Shown here: positions 49,153 to 57,557 of the stretch, in pieces
Numbering within the stretch: position 1 is the stretch's first letter
Layout: each line of letters opens with the position of its first letter
Assembly: GCF_001015055.1 (NCBI RefSeq)
Contig: NZ_BBWZ01000014.1
Span: 35,482-99,481, forward strand
Direction of reading: 5' to 3'
Source of the DNA: Aneurinibacillus tyrosinisolvens
GTDB taxonomy: Bacteria > Bacillota > Bacilli > Aneurinibacillales > Aneurinibacillaceae
Length of the DNA stretch: 64,000 nt
Made by a program: the position numbers and the translations under genes
Notes under the pieces: generated by a model
What the model saw: only the letters and a program-made list of their open reading frames with translations
Database searches by the model: none
What the model was told of the DNA's origin: nothing

Positions 49153-49170
49153 GAAAGGGTGTTATTTAGT

Positions 49171-49917
49171 ATGTCTACTATTCAAGACAAAGTTGTTATT
49201 ATTACAGGTGCTTCTAGCGGGATTGGGAAAGCTACTGCAAAAGAACTTGCATCAAAAGGGACAAAATTGGTTCTAGCTGCTCGTCGTGAAGACCGTTTAA
49301 AGAAACTACAAGAAGAAATTCGAAATAATGGCGGACAAGCTATTTATAAAGTGACAGATGTAACTTCCCATGAACAAATGGAAGAGCTTGCTGCGTATGC
49401 TCTTAAAGAGTTCGGAAAAATCGATGTGTTAGTCAACAACGCTGGTATCATGCCGCAAGCTTTTCTTTTTAAGAAAAAAATTGATGAATGGGATAAGATG
49501 ATTGATGTAAATATCAAAGGTGTTTTGTATGCTATCGCTGCCGTCCTTCCTTCGATGAGGGAACGTAAATCCGGTCATATTATTAACCTTTCTTCTGTAG
49601 CCGGACATAACATTTATCCTGGTGGAACGGTATATTGCGGTACCAAACATGCAGTAAGAGCAATCTCTGAAGGTTTACGCCAAGAAGAAGCGATGAGTGG
49701 TACGAATATCCGTGTAACAAATATTTCTCCTGGGGCTGTTAATAGCGAATTATTAGAAACTACCACGGACCCAGAGTTAAAAGCAGGTTTAAATGAATTT
49801 TATAAAGTAGCGATTGATGCCGAAGCAATAGCTCGTACAATTTCATTTGCAATTGAACAACCATCTGATGTAGCCATTAATGAGATGATTGTTCGTCCAA
49901 CAAGTCAAGTGGGTTAA
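49171..49917 (+). CDS. Short-chain dehydrogenase/reductase
   Basis: 248 residues, classical SDR: TGASSGIGKA cofactor loop, NNAG (89-92), Ser141/142, Tyr155 and Lys159 (VYCGTKHAVRAISEG). ATG 49171 follows GAAAGGGTG; in-frame codons upstream are noncoding. 18 nt behind the CMD gene, so cotranscribed. Substrate unknown; resembles YdfG-type reductases. Confidence 0.92.
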   Translation: MSTIQDKVVIITGASSGIGKATAKELASKGTKLVLAARREDRLKKLQEEIRNNGGQAIYKVTDVTSHEQMEELAAYALKEFGKIDVLVNNAGIMPQAFLFKKKIDEWDKMIDVNIKGVLYAIAAVLPSMRERKSGHIINLSSVAGHNIYPGGTVYCGTKHAVRAISEGLRQEEAMSGTNIRVTNISPGAVNSELLETTTDPELKAGLNEFYKVAIDAEAIARTISFAIEQPSDVAINEMIVRPTSQVG

Positions 49918-49947
49918 AAAGAAAAACTCGATATTTCAGATATGAAT

Positions 49948-49980
49948 AGCCCTGATGTGATGCTCCATTAGGGCTTTCTC
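49948..49980 (+). terminator. Hairpin between SDR and aldo/keto reductase
   Basis: AGCCCT (49948-49953) and AGGGCT (49970-49975), inner ATG/CAT pairing, then TTCTCTT. Moderate. Confidence 0.6.
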
Positions 49981-50010
49981 TTAACTTTTGAAAACAGGAG
50001 GTATTTTATT

Positions 50011-50994
50011 GTGGAATATCGCACAGTAGGAAAAACAGGGGTTCAAGTCTCAAATTTATGTTTTGGTACGATGTCTTTTGGCGGAAATGCTGATGAAGAA
50101 ACATCTAAAGCCATGTATAAACGTTGTCGGGAAGCGGGTATTAACTTTTTTGATACAGCCGATGTTTATAGTGGGGGACGTTCTGAAGAAATTTTAGGAG
50201 AATGTATCGCACATGAACGTGAAAATATCGTCCTAACAACAAAGGTGTTTTGGAACACGAGTGCTGATGTGAATGGAAAAGGATTGTCTCGAAAACATAT
50301 GATGCAAGGCGTTGAAGCAAGTCTGCGACGTTTAAAAACAGACTATATTGATTTTTATTTCGTTCATGACTTTGATGAACGGACACCAATGGAGGAAACA
50401 TTACGGGCACTAGACGATTTGCAACGGCAAGGAAAGATTCTCTATCCGGCAGTAAGCAATTGGGCAGCATGGCAAATTACCAAAGCATTAGGGATTTCTG
50501 CAAAAGAACAACTTGCCCGTTTTGAATTAATACAACCTATGTATAACCTGGTTAAACGCCAAGCTGAGGTCGAAATTTTACCTCTGGCTGCTTCCGAACA
50601 AATGGGGGTGATTTCCTATAGCCCTCTAGGAGCTGGGCTTCTTACAGGAAAATATGGGGTGGATAAGCGACCAGAGCAAGGACGGTTAGTGCAAGACAAA
50701 AGATACACGGATCGTTATTTAGATGAAATGAATTTTGTTGTAGCTGACCGATTTAATGCACATGCGGCGGAACGTGGCATAAGCCCTGCAACGCTTGCCG
50801 TTGCCTGGGTGATGTCCAATCCTGCCATAACAGCACCGATTATCGGGGCAAGAAATTTAACACAGCTTGAGGATTCCCTTGCAGCTGCTGATGTGGACAT
50901 GACTCCAGAATGGCGTAATGAAATATCTTCCCTTTCTGTTACACCTCAACCTGCAACAGACCGGGGAGAAACGTTGCTACCGAATTGGACTTAA
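50011..50994 (+). CDS. Aldo/keto reductase (AKR11-like)
   Basis: 327 residues. Tetrad Asp48, Tyr53 (FFDTADVY), Lys78 (TTKVF), His119 (YFVHDFD); NADPH-binding IIGARNLTQLEDSL at the C-terminus. GTG start after AGGAGGTAT. Follows the TetR-linked CMD-SDR pair and may share its control by read-through. Confidence 0.92.
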   Translation: MEYRTVGKTGVQVSNLCFGTMSFGGNADEETSKAMYKRCREAGINFFDTADVYSGGRSEEILGECIAHERENIVLTTKVFWNTSADVNGKGLSRKHMMQGVEASLRRLKTDYIDFYFVHDFDERTPMEETLRALDDLQRQGKILYPAVSNWAAWQITKALGISAKEQLARFELIQPMYNLVKRQAEVEILPLAASEQMGVISYSPLGAGLLTGKYGVDKRPEQGRLVQDKRYTDRYLDEMNFVVADRFNAHAAERGISPATLAVAWVMSNPAITAPIIGARNLTQLEDSLAAADVDMTPEWRNEISSLSVTPQPATDRGETLLPNWT

Positions 50995-51035
50995 TTTTCA
51001 ACTGCATTTTTTAAATTTAACAATGGATAGATAGT

Positions 51036-51065
51036 AACCGCTCTTTTTATGAGCGGTTTTTCTTT
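51036..51065 (+). terminator. Aldo/keto reductase 2 terminator
   Basis: AACCGCTC (51036-51043) pairs with GAGCGGTT (51051-51058), then TTTCTTTT. Confidence 0.88.
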
Positions 51066-51116
51066 TGATTAAAAATCAGCAACAAACGATAAAACGAAGG
51101 AGTAAAAAATTTTTGG

Positions 51117-51363
51117 ATGGTAGAGACAAGAAAAGGGGGAGAACAGTGGGGATTTAATAAACCGCTTCTTCATTTGGATTTATACAGAAAGCGAAAAACA
51201 GGATATTCGATTTAAATCCAAATTTTCAAGGTAAACATTTACCTTTTTATATTCTGGAATTTCCTGATCACATGGATGGTCAAATAAAATACGTGCAATG
51301 GTCAGACACTGAACATTACACCGAATACATTAATAAACTCAATCAACAATGTCCTTTTCAGTA
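51117..51363 (+). pseudogene. Decayed hypothetical gene
   Basis: A frame opening at 51117 (MVETRKGGEQWGFNK) would join, after adding one A near 51159, to SSFGFIQKAKNRIFDLNPNF ... ILEFPDHMDGQIKYVQ ... NKLNQQCPFQ and TAA at 51361-51363. The second part has protein-like composition; the first has a poorly spaced ribosome site. No family recognised. Followed by a terminator at 51410. Confidence 0.35.
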
Positions 51364-51409
51364 AAAACACGAAAAAGTTCCGTCCCTGAAATTTATGGGT
51401 CGTGTCCTT

Positions 51410-51455
51410 AGTAGTTATGTTCTAACGAGTGATGAACATAACTACTTTTTATTTT
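51410..51455 (+). terminator. Terminator after the decayed gene
   Basis: GTAGTTATGTTC (51411-51422) and GAACATAACTAC (51434-51445) form a perfect 12-bp stem with T5ATTTT behind it. It lies inside a weak open frame, which argues that frame is not coding. Confidence 0.88.
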
Positions 51456-51619
51456 GGGCAATTATAGCTAAGGAAATACATATCAGTTTTAAATTCCTGA
51501 CTCGGTTTGAAGTTATAGTCTGCTTCTTTTGTTTAATAATTACCCTAAATGATTACAAATATAATGGCATCAAAATTGCATTATTATTTGATGAATTAAA
51601 CAAGAGTACCAAGGGGGGA

Positions 51620-51691
51620 ATGAATTTAAAATATTATAGGGAGAAAATGAACGTTTGGATGATGGACGAATCCAAAAAGGAGTTAGAGTAG
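51620..51691 (+). CDS. Possible 23-residue leader peptide
   Basis: ATG 51620 follows a very strong AAGGGGGG. The peptide MNLKYYREKMNVWMMDESKK ends ELE at TAG 51689, 14 nt before the UPF0316 start, so it could couple translation. Short and unsupported by homology. Confidence 0.3.
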   Translation: MNLKYYREKMNVWMMDESKKELE

Positions 51692-51705
51692 GAGCTGCAA
51701 TACTT

Positions 51706-52245
51706 ATGAAAGAAATATTTTTGATTCTTCTTTTACAACTAATCTATGTTCCTCTTTTGACACTACGAATTATTATGCTGGTGAAAAACAGGAGTGTTAT
51801 TGCCTCCATAATCGGTTTTATGGAGTGTTTAATCTATGTATTTGGTTTGTCGCTCGTATTCAATGGAAAGCAAAATACTATAGGAATGATTATTTATGCC
51901 ATTGGTTATTCGCTGGGAATTGCATTAGGCGGATATATTGAAAGAAAACTAGCGCTAGGTTATACGACATTTGTTATTACTTTACACCAGGAAAATGAAA
52001 AGTTAATTCTAGATCTAAGAAATCAAGGGTATGGTGTAACGATATTCGAAGGCGAAGGCAGATATGGAAAGCGATATAAATTGGACATTGTGACGGAACG
52101 AAAAAGAGAAAGGGAACTAATGGATTTCATTTTATGGTATGAGCCGGAAGCATTTATTGTTTCTTATGAGCTGAAAACATTCAAAGGTGGATATCTTCCA
52201 AAGAAGAGAGGGCATTCCCATCCTGATGTAGTATTGAAAAAATAA
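51706..52245 (+). CDS. UPF0316 (YebE-type) membrane protein, DUF2179 domain
   Basis: 179 residues. Three hydrophobic N-terminal segments (LILLLQLIYVPLLTLRIIML, VIASIIGFMECLIYVFGLSL, IGMIIYAIGYSLGIALGGYI) followed by a cytosolic DUF2179-like domain (NQGYGVTIFEGEGRYGKRYK ... EPEAFIVSYELKTFKGGYLP). Start 51706 with AGGAG upstream. Function unknown; DUF2179 has been linked to nucleotide binding in DisA-associated proteins. Confidence 0.85.
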   Translation: MKEIFLILLLQLIYVPLLTLRIIMLVKNRSVIASIIGFMECLIYVFGLSLVFNGKQNTIGMIIYAIGYSLGIALGGYIERKLALGYTTFVITLHQENEKLILDLRNQGYGVTIFEGEGRYGKRYKLDIVTERKRERELMDFILWYEPEAFIVSYELKTFKGGYLPKKRGHSHPDVVLKK

Positions 52246-52456
52246 AGAGGGAAGTCCCATAGAATTTTGTTTGGAAAAGAATATGAACTGCAAAATTTTT
52301 ATTTTTCGAAGTAGTTATTGATCTAGTTACTCATTGGTGCTTTTTTCTGCGAAATGATTAGCAAAATTGCAATACTAATTTGGAAGGTGAGGTTTAATTT
52401 TATAATAAAGTAGATTTATAAGCTGATTAGTAAATCGAAGATTTAGGGGGGCAACA

Positions 52457-53515
52457 ATGAAAAAATTTAACATTGCTGTTATTCCAGGGGACGGAATCGG
52501 CAGAGAAGTAGTACCTGCAGCTTTGGACGTCTTGCATACTATTTCAGAAATTCATGGAGGGTTACAATTTGATTTTACAGAATTCCCGTGGAGTTGTGAG
52601 TATTATTTAGAACATGGAGTAATGATGCCATCTGATGGCATGGAAACATTAGGGGCGTTCGACGCGGTTTTCTTAGGGTCTGTGGGCAATCCAAAACTCG
52701 TTCCAGACCATGTTTCTCTATGGGGATTATTGATAAAAATTAGGCGTGAATTTGAACAAGTTATTAATATTCGTCCAGCAAAAAGATTTCCTGGTATTGC
52801 ATCACCTTTAGCCAATCCAAAGGAATTCGATTTACTTGTGGTTCGTGAAAATAGTGAAGGTGAATATAGTGAAGTTGGAGGACGAATTTATAGAGGGGAT
52901 GACGAGTTAGCTATACAAAATTCAATATTTTCTAGAAGAGGTACTGGAACGGCGATGAGGTTTGCGTTTAATCTTGCTGCGAAGAGAAAACAGCATGTTA
53001 CTAGCGCCACAAAGTCAAATGGGGTATATCATGCTATGCCTTTTTGGGATCAGATATTTAATGAGGTTTCTAAAGAATACCCAGGTATCGAAACAGCATC
53101 TTGCCATATTGATGCACTCGCTGCATTTTTAGTGACCCGTCCTCAAACGCTTGACGTAATTGTTGCCAGTAATTTGTTTGGTGATATTTTAACTGATTTG
53201 GGAGCAGCAATTATGGGGAGTATAGGAATTGCACCTTCAGCAAACATCAATGTAAATGGGAAGTACCCTTCAATGTTTGAACCTGTTCATGGTTCAGCTC
53301 CAGATATAGTAGGAAAAGGGATAGCAAATCCAATTGGACAAATTTGGACAGCCCAAATGATGCTTGATCATTTTGGTGAAAATGAGCTTGGAAACCTATT
53401 GCTCCAAACCATTGAGAAAGTAACAGCGGAGGGCATCAAGACTTGTGATATCGGTGGTGGAGCAACTACACAGGAAGTAACCGGGGAAATATGCGCCAGA
53501 CTTAAATTATTATAA
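52457..53515 (+). CDS. D-malate/tartrate dehydrogenase (decarboxylating, IMDH family)
   Basis: 352 residues of the beta-decarboxylating dehydrogenase family: VIPGDGIGREVVPAALDVL, RENSEGEYSEVGGRIYRG, the Lys-Asp pair in ATKSNG and NLFGDILTDLGAAIMGSIG, and FEPVHGSAPDIVGKG. The ENSEGEYS phosphorylation-loop-like segment and lack of the IMDH loop favour TtuC/DmlA (YcsA/YeaU) over leuB. It would oxidise D-malate or tartrate with NAD to pyruvate or oxaloglycolate. AGGGGGGCAACA precedes the ATG. It has its own terminator but lies next to the oxygenase operon, whose proposed product is malate. Confidence 0.85.
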   Translation: MKKFNIAVIPGDGIGREVVPAALDVLHTISEIHGGLQFDFTEFPWSCEYYLEHGVMMPSDGMETLGAFDAVFLGSVGNPKLVPDHVSLWGLLIKIRREFEQVINIRPAKRFPGIASPLANPKEFDLLVVRENSEGEYSEVGGRIYRGDDELAIQNSIFSRRGTGTAMRFAFNLAAKRKQHVTSATKSNGVYHAMPFWDQIFNEVSKEYPGIETASCHIDALAAFLVTRPQTLDVIVASNLFGDILTDLGAAIMGSIGIAPSANINVNGKYPSMFEPVHGSAPDIVGKGIANPIGQIWTAQMMLDHFGENELGNLLLQTIEKVTAEGIKTCDIGGGATTQEVTGEICARLKLL

Positions 53516-53616
53516 AACAATACTCAATGAATCGTAGGTCTTATAACCCTTCTATAGCCCATAAGAAGCAATGATGCTGCTAAGTGAAACAACTAGATGA
53601 GATAATACCAAATAAA

Positions 53617-53665
53617 GAGCGCAAAAAGATCCTTATATTTAAAGGGTCTTTTTGCGCTTGTAGAA
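53617..53665 (+). terminator. Terminator of the D-malate dehydrogenase gene
   Basis: AGAGCGCAAAAAGATCC (53616-53632) pairs with GGGTCTTTTTGCGCTT (53644-53659), one mismatch. Confidence 0.85.
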
Positions 53666-53777
53666 ATCTCAGATATCTATATAAAAAAACAAATGTCCAA
53701 TCTCATCCTTCATTTCCGTTGGTTTAATATTGAATATTATTAATTTTAGCTATAGAATAAATTTTATGAAATATATG

Positions 53778-53821
53778 AAAATGAGTTTAATTCAACTCGT
53801 GAGTTGAATTAAACTCATTTT
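53778..53821. promoter_or_regulatory. Perfect 44-bp palindrome: double activator site (UAS) of the oxygenase operon
   Basis: Two 21-bp arms (53778-53798 and 53801-53821) are exact complements around GT. Each arm contains a 16-bp dyad: GAGTTTAATTCAACTC (53783-53798) and GAGTTGAATTAAACTC (53801-53816), 18 bp centre to centre. The pair lies about 60-100 bp upstream of the -24/-12 promoter, where sigma-54 enhancer-binding proteins bind. The same GAGTT-N6-AACTC dyad occurs at 61785-61800 before the activator gene. A terminator is unlikely, since the transcript upstream already ends at 53659 and there is no T tail. Confidence 0.75.
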
Positions 53822-53879
53822 ATGTCTGGAATTAAAATTATAAGCAAGTTATCTACATTGAAAATTGAGATAATTAGAA

Positions 53880-53896
53880 CTGGCACAGGTTTTGCA
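53880..53896 (+). promoter_or_regulatory. Sigma-54 promoter of the quaternary-amine oxygenase operon
   Basis: CTGGCACAGGTTTTGCA matches the consensus YTGGCACR-N4-TTGCA at every fixed position, including GG/GC spacing. It lies 110 bp before the oxygenase start. Confidence 0.93.
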
Positions 53897-54006
53897 ATAA
53901 ACATAATTCATCACGACTAATAAACTCCGGTTCATTTTAGTTCACGGGCTGGCAGATTGTTAGGGTGCTCTAAACTATGCAGGACCTAAGAAGGGAGATT
54001 TTATTT

Positions 54007-55089
54007 ATGCCAGTAAAAGAAAAAAACAACGAATTAAATCAAACTAAGACAATGCCTTATTATTTGTATTCTGATCCAAAAGTTCTGCCGGAGGAACAAG
54101 AAAAAATCTTTGCAAAGAGCTGGCAGTATGTTGGGCATGTTAGTCAGATTCAAAAAATAGGGGATTATTTTACCTGTGAAGTGGCTGGGGAACCACTTAT
54201 AATCGTTCGAGGAAAAGACGATCAAATTCGGGCCTTTTATAACGTGTGCCCACATCGTGCAACTAAATTAGAAAAAAATAGTGAGGGAAACAAGAAAATT
54301 CTACAATGTGGTTATCATGGCTGGACCTTTAATTTAGATGGTTCTTTGAATAAAGCACCTAATTTTAAGGATACAGGTTCTTTCTGTGAAGGAGGTGCCT
54401 GCCTTCGTTCAATTCGTCTGGAAATTCAAACTTCGATGATTTTTGTGAATTTAGACGATCATGCTGTATCTTTATCCGCGAGTTATGGAGACTTCTTTGA
54501 TTCCCTTAAAGATGTTGAATTCTTGGGAGAATTAAAAAAAGTATGGAGCAAAAGCCGTGTGATTAAAGGTAACTGGAAGGCTTTTATGGATAACTACTTG
54601 GAGTGTGATCATTGCCCCATTGCTCATCCGTCTTTCGTCGCTACACTGGACATGAGCCAATATAAAGTTATAGCCTGTGATAATTATTCCGTTCAAGGTA
54701 CGATTGTAAAGCCAGATAAGACATTGGGAAGCATAGAATTGAATAAGGCAGAATTCCAAGGAGGACGTTTTTATTGGTTATGGCCAAACATGGCGATTAC
54801 AATTTATCCTGGTACTGGAAACCTGACTGTCATCCGAATGATTCCGATCGATCATGAAACCACATTGGGTGTTTATGATGTTTTCTTTCGTGATGAAAAT
54901 CTCACCAAAGAGGATGAGGAATTACTTCAGTTTATGGAGCAGGTACGAGATGAGGATATTGAACTAATTGAATTGGCGCAAATTGGGTTTAATTCTAAAG
55001 CATTCAAAAGGGGAGTATTGTCTCCAACGGAAAACGGAGTGTTTCAGTTCCACAAAATGGTATCTAAAGCTTTGGGAATTACGGAGTAA
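54007..55089 (+). CDS. Rieske non-heme iron oxygenase, quaternary-amine (CntA/GbcA-like) group
   Basis: 360 residues. Rieske [2Fe-2S] ligands Cys81-x-His83 (CPHRAT) and Cys101-x2-His104 (CGYHGWTF). Mononuclear iron site DNYLECDHCPIAHPSF gives His192 and His197; the bridging acid is Glu189 (E-x2-H-x4-H) rather than the Asp of ring-hydroxylating dioxygenases, a trait I associate with carnitine monooxygenase CntA and related quaternary-amine oxygenases. Start ATG 54007 is set by AAGGGAG; ATG 53977 has no ribosome site. First gene of the sigma-54 operon. It needs a reductase (CntB-like) not found in the window. Substrate inferred from neighbours: carnitine, gamma-butyrobetaine, choline or glycine betaine. 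Confidence 0.85.
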   Translation: MPVKEKNNELNQTKTMPYYLYSDPKVLPEEQEKIFAKSWQYVGHVSQIQKIGDYFTCEVAGEPLIIVRGKDDQIRAFYNVCPHRATKLEKNSEGNKKILQCGYHGWTFNLDGSLNKAPNFKDTGSFCEGGACLRSIRLEIQTSMIFVNLDDHAVSLSASYGDFFDSLKDVEFLGELKKVWSKSRVIKGNWKAFMDNYLECDHCPIAHPSFVATLDMSQYKVIACDNYSVQGTIVKPDKTLGSIELNKAEFQGGRFYWLWPNMAITIYPGTGNLTVIRMIPIDHETTLGVYDVFFRDENLTKEDEELLQFMEQVRDEDIELIELAQIGFNSKAFKRGVLSPTENGVFQFHKMVSKALGITE

Positions 55090-55150
55090 AAGGGAAACTG
55101 TTATAAAACCAAGATGGACATATTCTAGCAAAGTAGGAGGGAAGGGCTCC

Positions 55151-55966
55151 ATGATTGTTTTTAGACAAGTAAGTAAGGTATATAACGGTACTGAAATCAT
55201 TAAAAGTTTAGACTTAACCATTAGAGATGGGGAATTATTCGTTCTAATCGGCCCAAGCGGGTGTGGGAAAACAACCACCATGAAAATGATCAATCGCCTT
55301 ATAGAGCCCACCTCGGGTGTTATTGAAATTAATGGAACTAATATTCTTGAACAAAATCCAGTGGAGTTACGTCGAAACATCGGATATGTTATACAACAAA
55401 TTGCCTTATTTCCGCATATGACAATCGCAGAAAATGTAGCCCTGGTTCCTAAATTAAAAAAAAACAAATGCCAAAAGCTATGAAAATAAAGTAGACGAAT
55501 TGCTAGAAATGGTTGGACTGGATCCAAAGGTTTATAAGCATCGGTATCCTTCTGAATTAAGCGGAGGTCAGCAACAAAGAGTGGGGGTTATACGTGCTTT
55601 AGCTGCCGATCCACCGATTATTTTGATGGATGAGCCTTTTAGTGCATTAGATCCAATTAGTCGGGAACAGCTGCAGGAAGAGTTTGTGAAACTCCAAAAA
55701 ACGATTAAGAAAACGATTATTTTTGTTACCCATGATATGGACGAGGCGATTAAAATTGCGGATCGTATTTGTATTATGCAGGGGGAAGCATTATACAATT
55801 AGACACCCCGGAGAAAATTATACGGAATCCAGCAAATAATTTTGTAACCGATTTCATTGGAGTCAAACGACTGCAAAAACATTTAAGAGAATTAAATGCC
55901 AATCATGCTATTAAGGGTGAATCTCATAATCTATCACTTCTCAGGGCGGGGGGTTACGATGAATGA
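55151..55966 (+). pseudogene. OpuC-type quaternary-amine ABC transporter ATPase, two compensating frameshifts
   Basis: ATG 55151 follows TAGGAGGG. Frame 1 has Walker A GPSGCGKTTT and the Q-loop VIQQIALFPHMTIAEN. It is lost at a run of nine A (55456-55464); with eight A it continues into [20 protein letters not shown], Walker [13 protein letters not shown] and VTHDMDEA. At GGGGG (55784-55788) one missing G moves the reading back to frame 1: [20 protein letters not shown]. Net shift zero, about 271 residues, no CBS domains unlike OpuCA. Probably intact if both homopolymers are miscalled. Confidence 0.85.
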
Positions 55967-56597
55967 GTTTCTGCAGTTCATAGTCGATCGGTATCCGGAT
56001 ATATTGATGGTTCTTTGGCAGCACTGCTACATTTCTTTTGTTGCCGTTTTGGCTGGATTTATCGTGTCAGTACCATTAGGGATTTTCCTGACAAGGGCGG
56101 AGAAGATAAGCCATTATATAATCGGCTTGGTAAATATTATTCAAACCATCCCGAGTTTGGCTCTTTTAGGATTCATGATCCCGTTTTTAGGATTGGGAAG
56201 TATTCCGGCAATTGTGGCTCTCTTTCTTTATTCTATATTACCGATGCTTCAGAATACGTATACCGGCATTAAGGAAGTCAGTCCGGCCATAAAAGAAGCC
56301 GCGAGGGGAATGGGAATGACCGATTTTCAAATCCTTTTCAAAGTGGAAATTCCTCTTTCCATTTCCATCATTATGGGTGGGTTTCGTACCGCAACCATCT
56401 ATACGATAAGCTGGGCAACGCTTGCCTCATTAATTGGTGGGGGCGGCTTGGGTTATCTGGTATTTACGGGCCTAACAGTTTCGAATAACAATATGCTTAT
56501 TGTTGGTGCCTTATTAGCAGCTTTGTTAGCGGCCGCAGCAGATATAGCAACCAGAAAATTTCAAGCATTATGTACACCAAAAGGTTTAAGAAAATAA
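55959..56597 (+). CDS. OpuCB-like ABC transporter permease
   Basis: 212 residues with five to six membrane helices. The EAA loop ending AIKEAARGMGMTDFQILFKVEIPLS and the GFRTATIYTISWATLASLIG segment are typical of OpuC/OpuB permeases for glycine betaine, choline and carnitine. Start 55959 overlaps the ATPase end by 8 nt. Confidence 0.92.
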   Translation: MNEFLQFIVDRYPDILMVLWQHCYISFVAVLAGFIVSVPLGIFLTRAEKISHYIIGLVNIIQTIPSLALLGFMIPFLGLGSIPAIVALFLYSILPMLQNTYTGIKEVSPAIKEAARGMGMTDFQILFKVEIPLSISIIMGGFRTATIYTISWATLASLIGGGGLGYLVFTGLTVSNNNMLIVGALLAALLAAAADIATRKFQALCTPKGLRK

Positions 56598-56611
56598 AAA
56601 GGGGGATTTTT

Positions 56612-57529
56612 ATGAAGAAAATCGTCGGGGCTGTTACTACATTGTTGCTGGTATTGAGTATGCTTGTAGGTTGTTCTCAGAGTGAATCCACAAGTGCGTC
56701 GAGTACTACGATTAAAATTGGTTCACAATCCACTTCAGAACAATTGATTATAGCCAATATGTTGAAATTATTAATTGAGGAAAACACCAAGTTGAAACCT
56801 GAAATCGTATCTGGTTTAAGTTCTACTCCTGTGGTTTTTAAAGCCATGAATAATAATGATATTCAAATTTCAGCAGTTAGATACGTAGGAACAGATTTAA
56901 CCAGCAGTTTGCAAATCAAAGAGCCTCCTAAAAACCCAGAAGAAGCATTAAAAACCGTACAAAAGGGAATGCAGGAAAAATATGACCAAACATGGTTTCC
57001 TTCCTATGGGTTTGAGAATACGTATGTGTTTACGGTTCGACAGGATGTCGCAGATAAATTAAAGCTAGAAAAGATATCGGATGTGAAACCTTACGCCAAA
57101 GATATGAAATTAGGAACTGATAATGGTTGGCTTGAACGAACTTTAGATGGTTATCCTTCCTTTTCAAAGAACTACGGCATTGAATTCGGACAGAAATCAC
57201 CGATGGATATCGGACTTGTTTATAAGGCAGTTAGTAATAAGGATGTTGATATTGTTTTAGCTTATTCAACAGATGCGCGGCTAAAGGAATATAAGTTAAA
57301 AACACTAGAAGATGAAAAACATTTCTTCCCACCTTATCAAGCATCGCCCGTAGTACGAAATGATATGTTAAAGTCACATCCTGAACTCAAAGACGTCATC
57401 AACAAAGTCGCCGGGAAAATAGACACTGCTACTATGACTGCATTGAACTATCAAGCAGATGTGGAGAAAAAAGATCCTGAAGAAATCGCGAAGAGCTTCT
57501 TAAAGGAAAAAGGGCTTTTGAAAAAATAA
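56612..57529 (+). CDS. OpuCC-like quaternary-amine-binding lipoprotein
   Basis: 305 residues. Signal peptide with lipobox LVGC (Cys21). The OpuAC-type binding domain follows: TIKIGSQSTSEQLIIANMLK, SAVRYVGTDLTSSL, QDVADKLKLEKISDVKPYA, FFPPYQASPVV. Tyr/Phe/Trp residues (TWFPSYGFENTYVF, NGWLERTLDGYP) could form the aromatic cage that binds trimethylammonium groups. AAAGGGGGA upstream. Outside of the cell membrane, feeding the two permeases. Confidence 0.92.
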   Translation: MKKIVGAVTTLLLVLSMLVGCSQSESTSASSTTIKIGSQSTSEQLIIANMLKLLIEENTKLKPEIVSGLSSTPVVFKAMNNNDIQISAVRYVGTDLTSSLQIKEPPKNPEEALKTVQKGMQEKYDQTWFPSYGFENTYVFTVRQDVADKLKLEKISDVKPYAKDMKLGTDNGWLERTLDGYPSFSKNYGIEFGQKSPMDIGLVYKAVSNKDVDIVLAYSTDARLKEYKLKTLEDEKHFFPPYQASPVVRNDMLKSHPELKDVINKVAGKIDTATMTALNYQADVEKKDPEEIAKSFLKEKGLLKK

Positions 57530-57557
57530 TTTCTCCAACTATGAAGGAGAGGGAAAA

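Noticed and set aside
51395..51691. Open frame of 98 codons beginning MGRVLSS
   Set aside because: It contains a perfect 12-bp terminator (51410-51455), has no ribosome binding site, and its end is better read as a 23-codon frame in the same phase.
52334..52352. TTGGTGC...TGCG upstream of the D-malate dehydrogenase gene as a sigma-54 promoter
   Set aside because: GG and GC are one base too far apart and the flanks do not match.
53778..53821. 44-bp palindrome as a terminator
   Set aside because: The upstream gene already ends at a terminator (53617-53659), there is no T tail, and the nested dyads plus promoter distance fit an activator site.
53947..53963. CTGGCAGATTGTTAGG as a second sigma-54 promoter
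   Set aside because: The -12 half reads TAGG instead of TTGC; the site at 53880-53896 matches fully.
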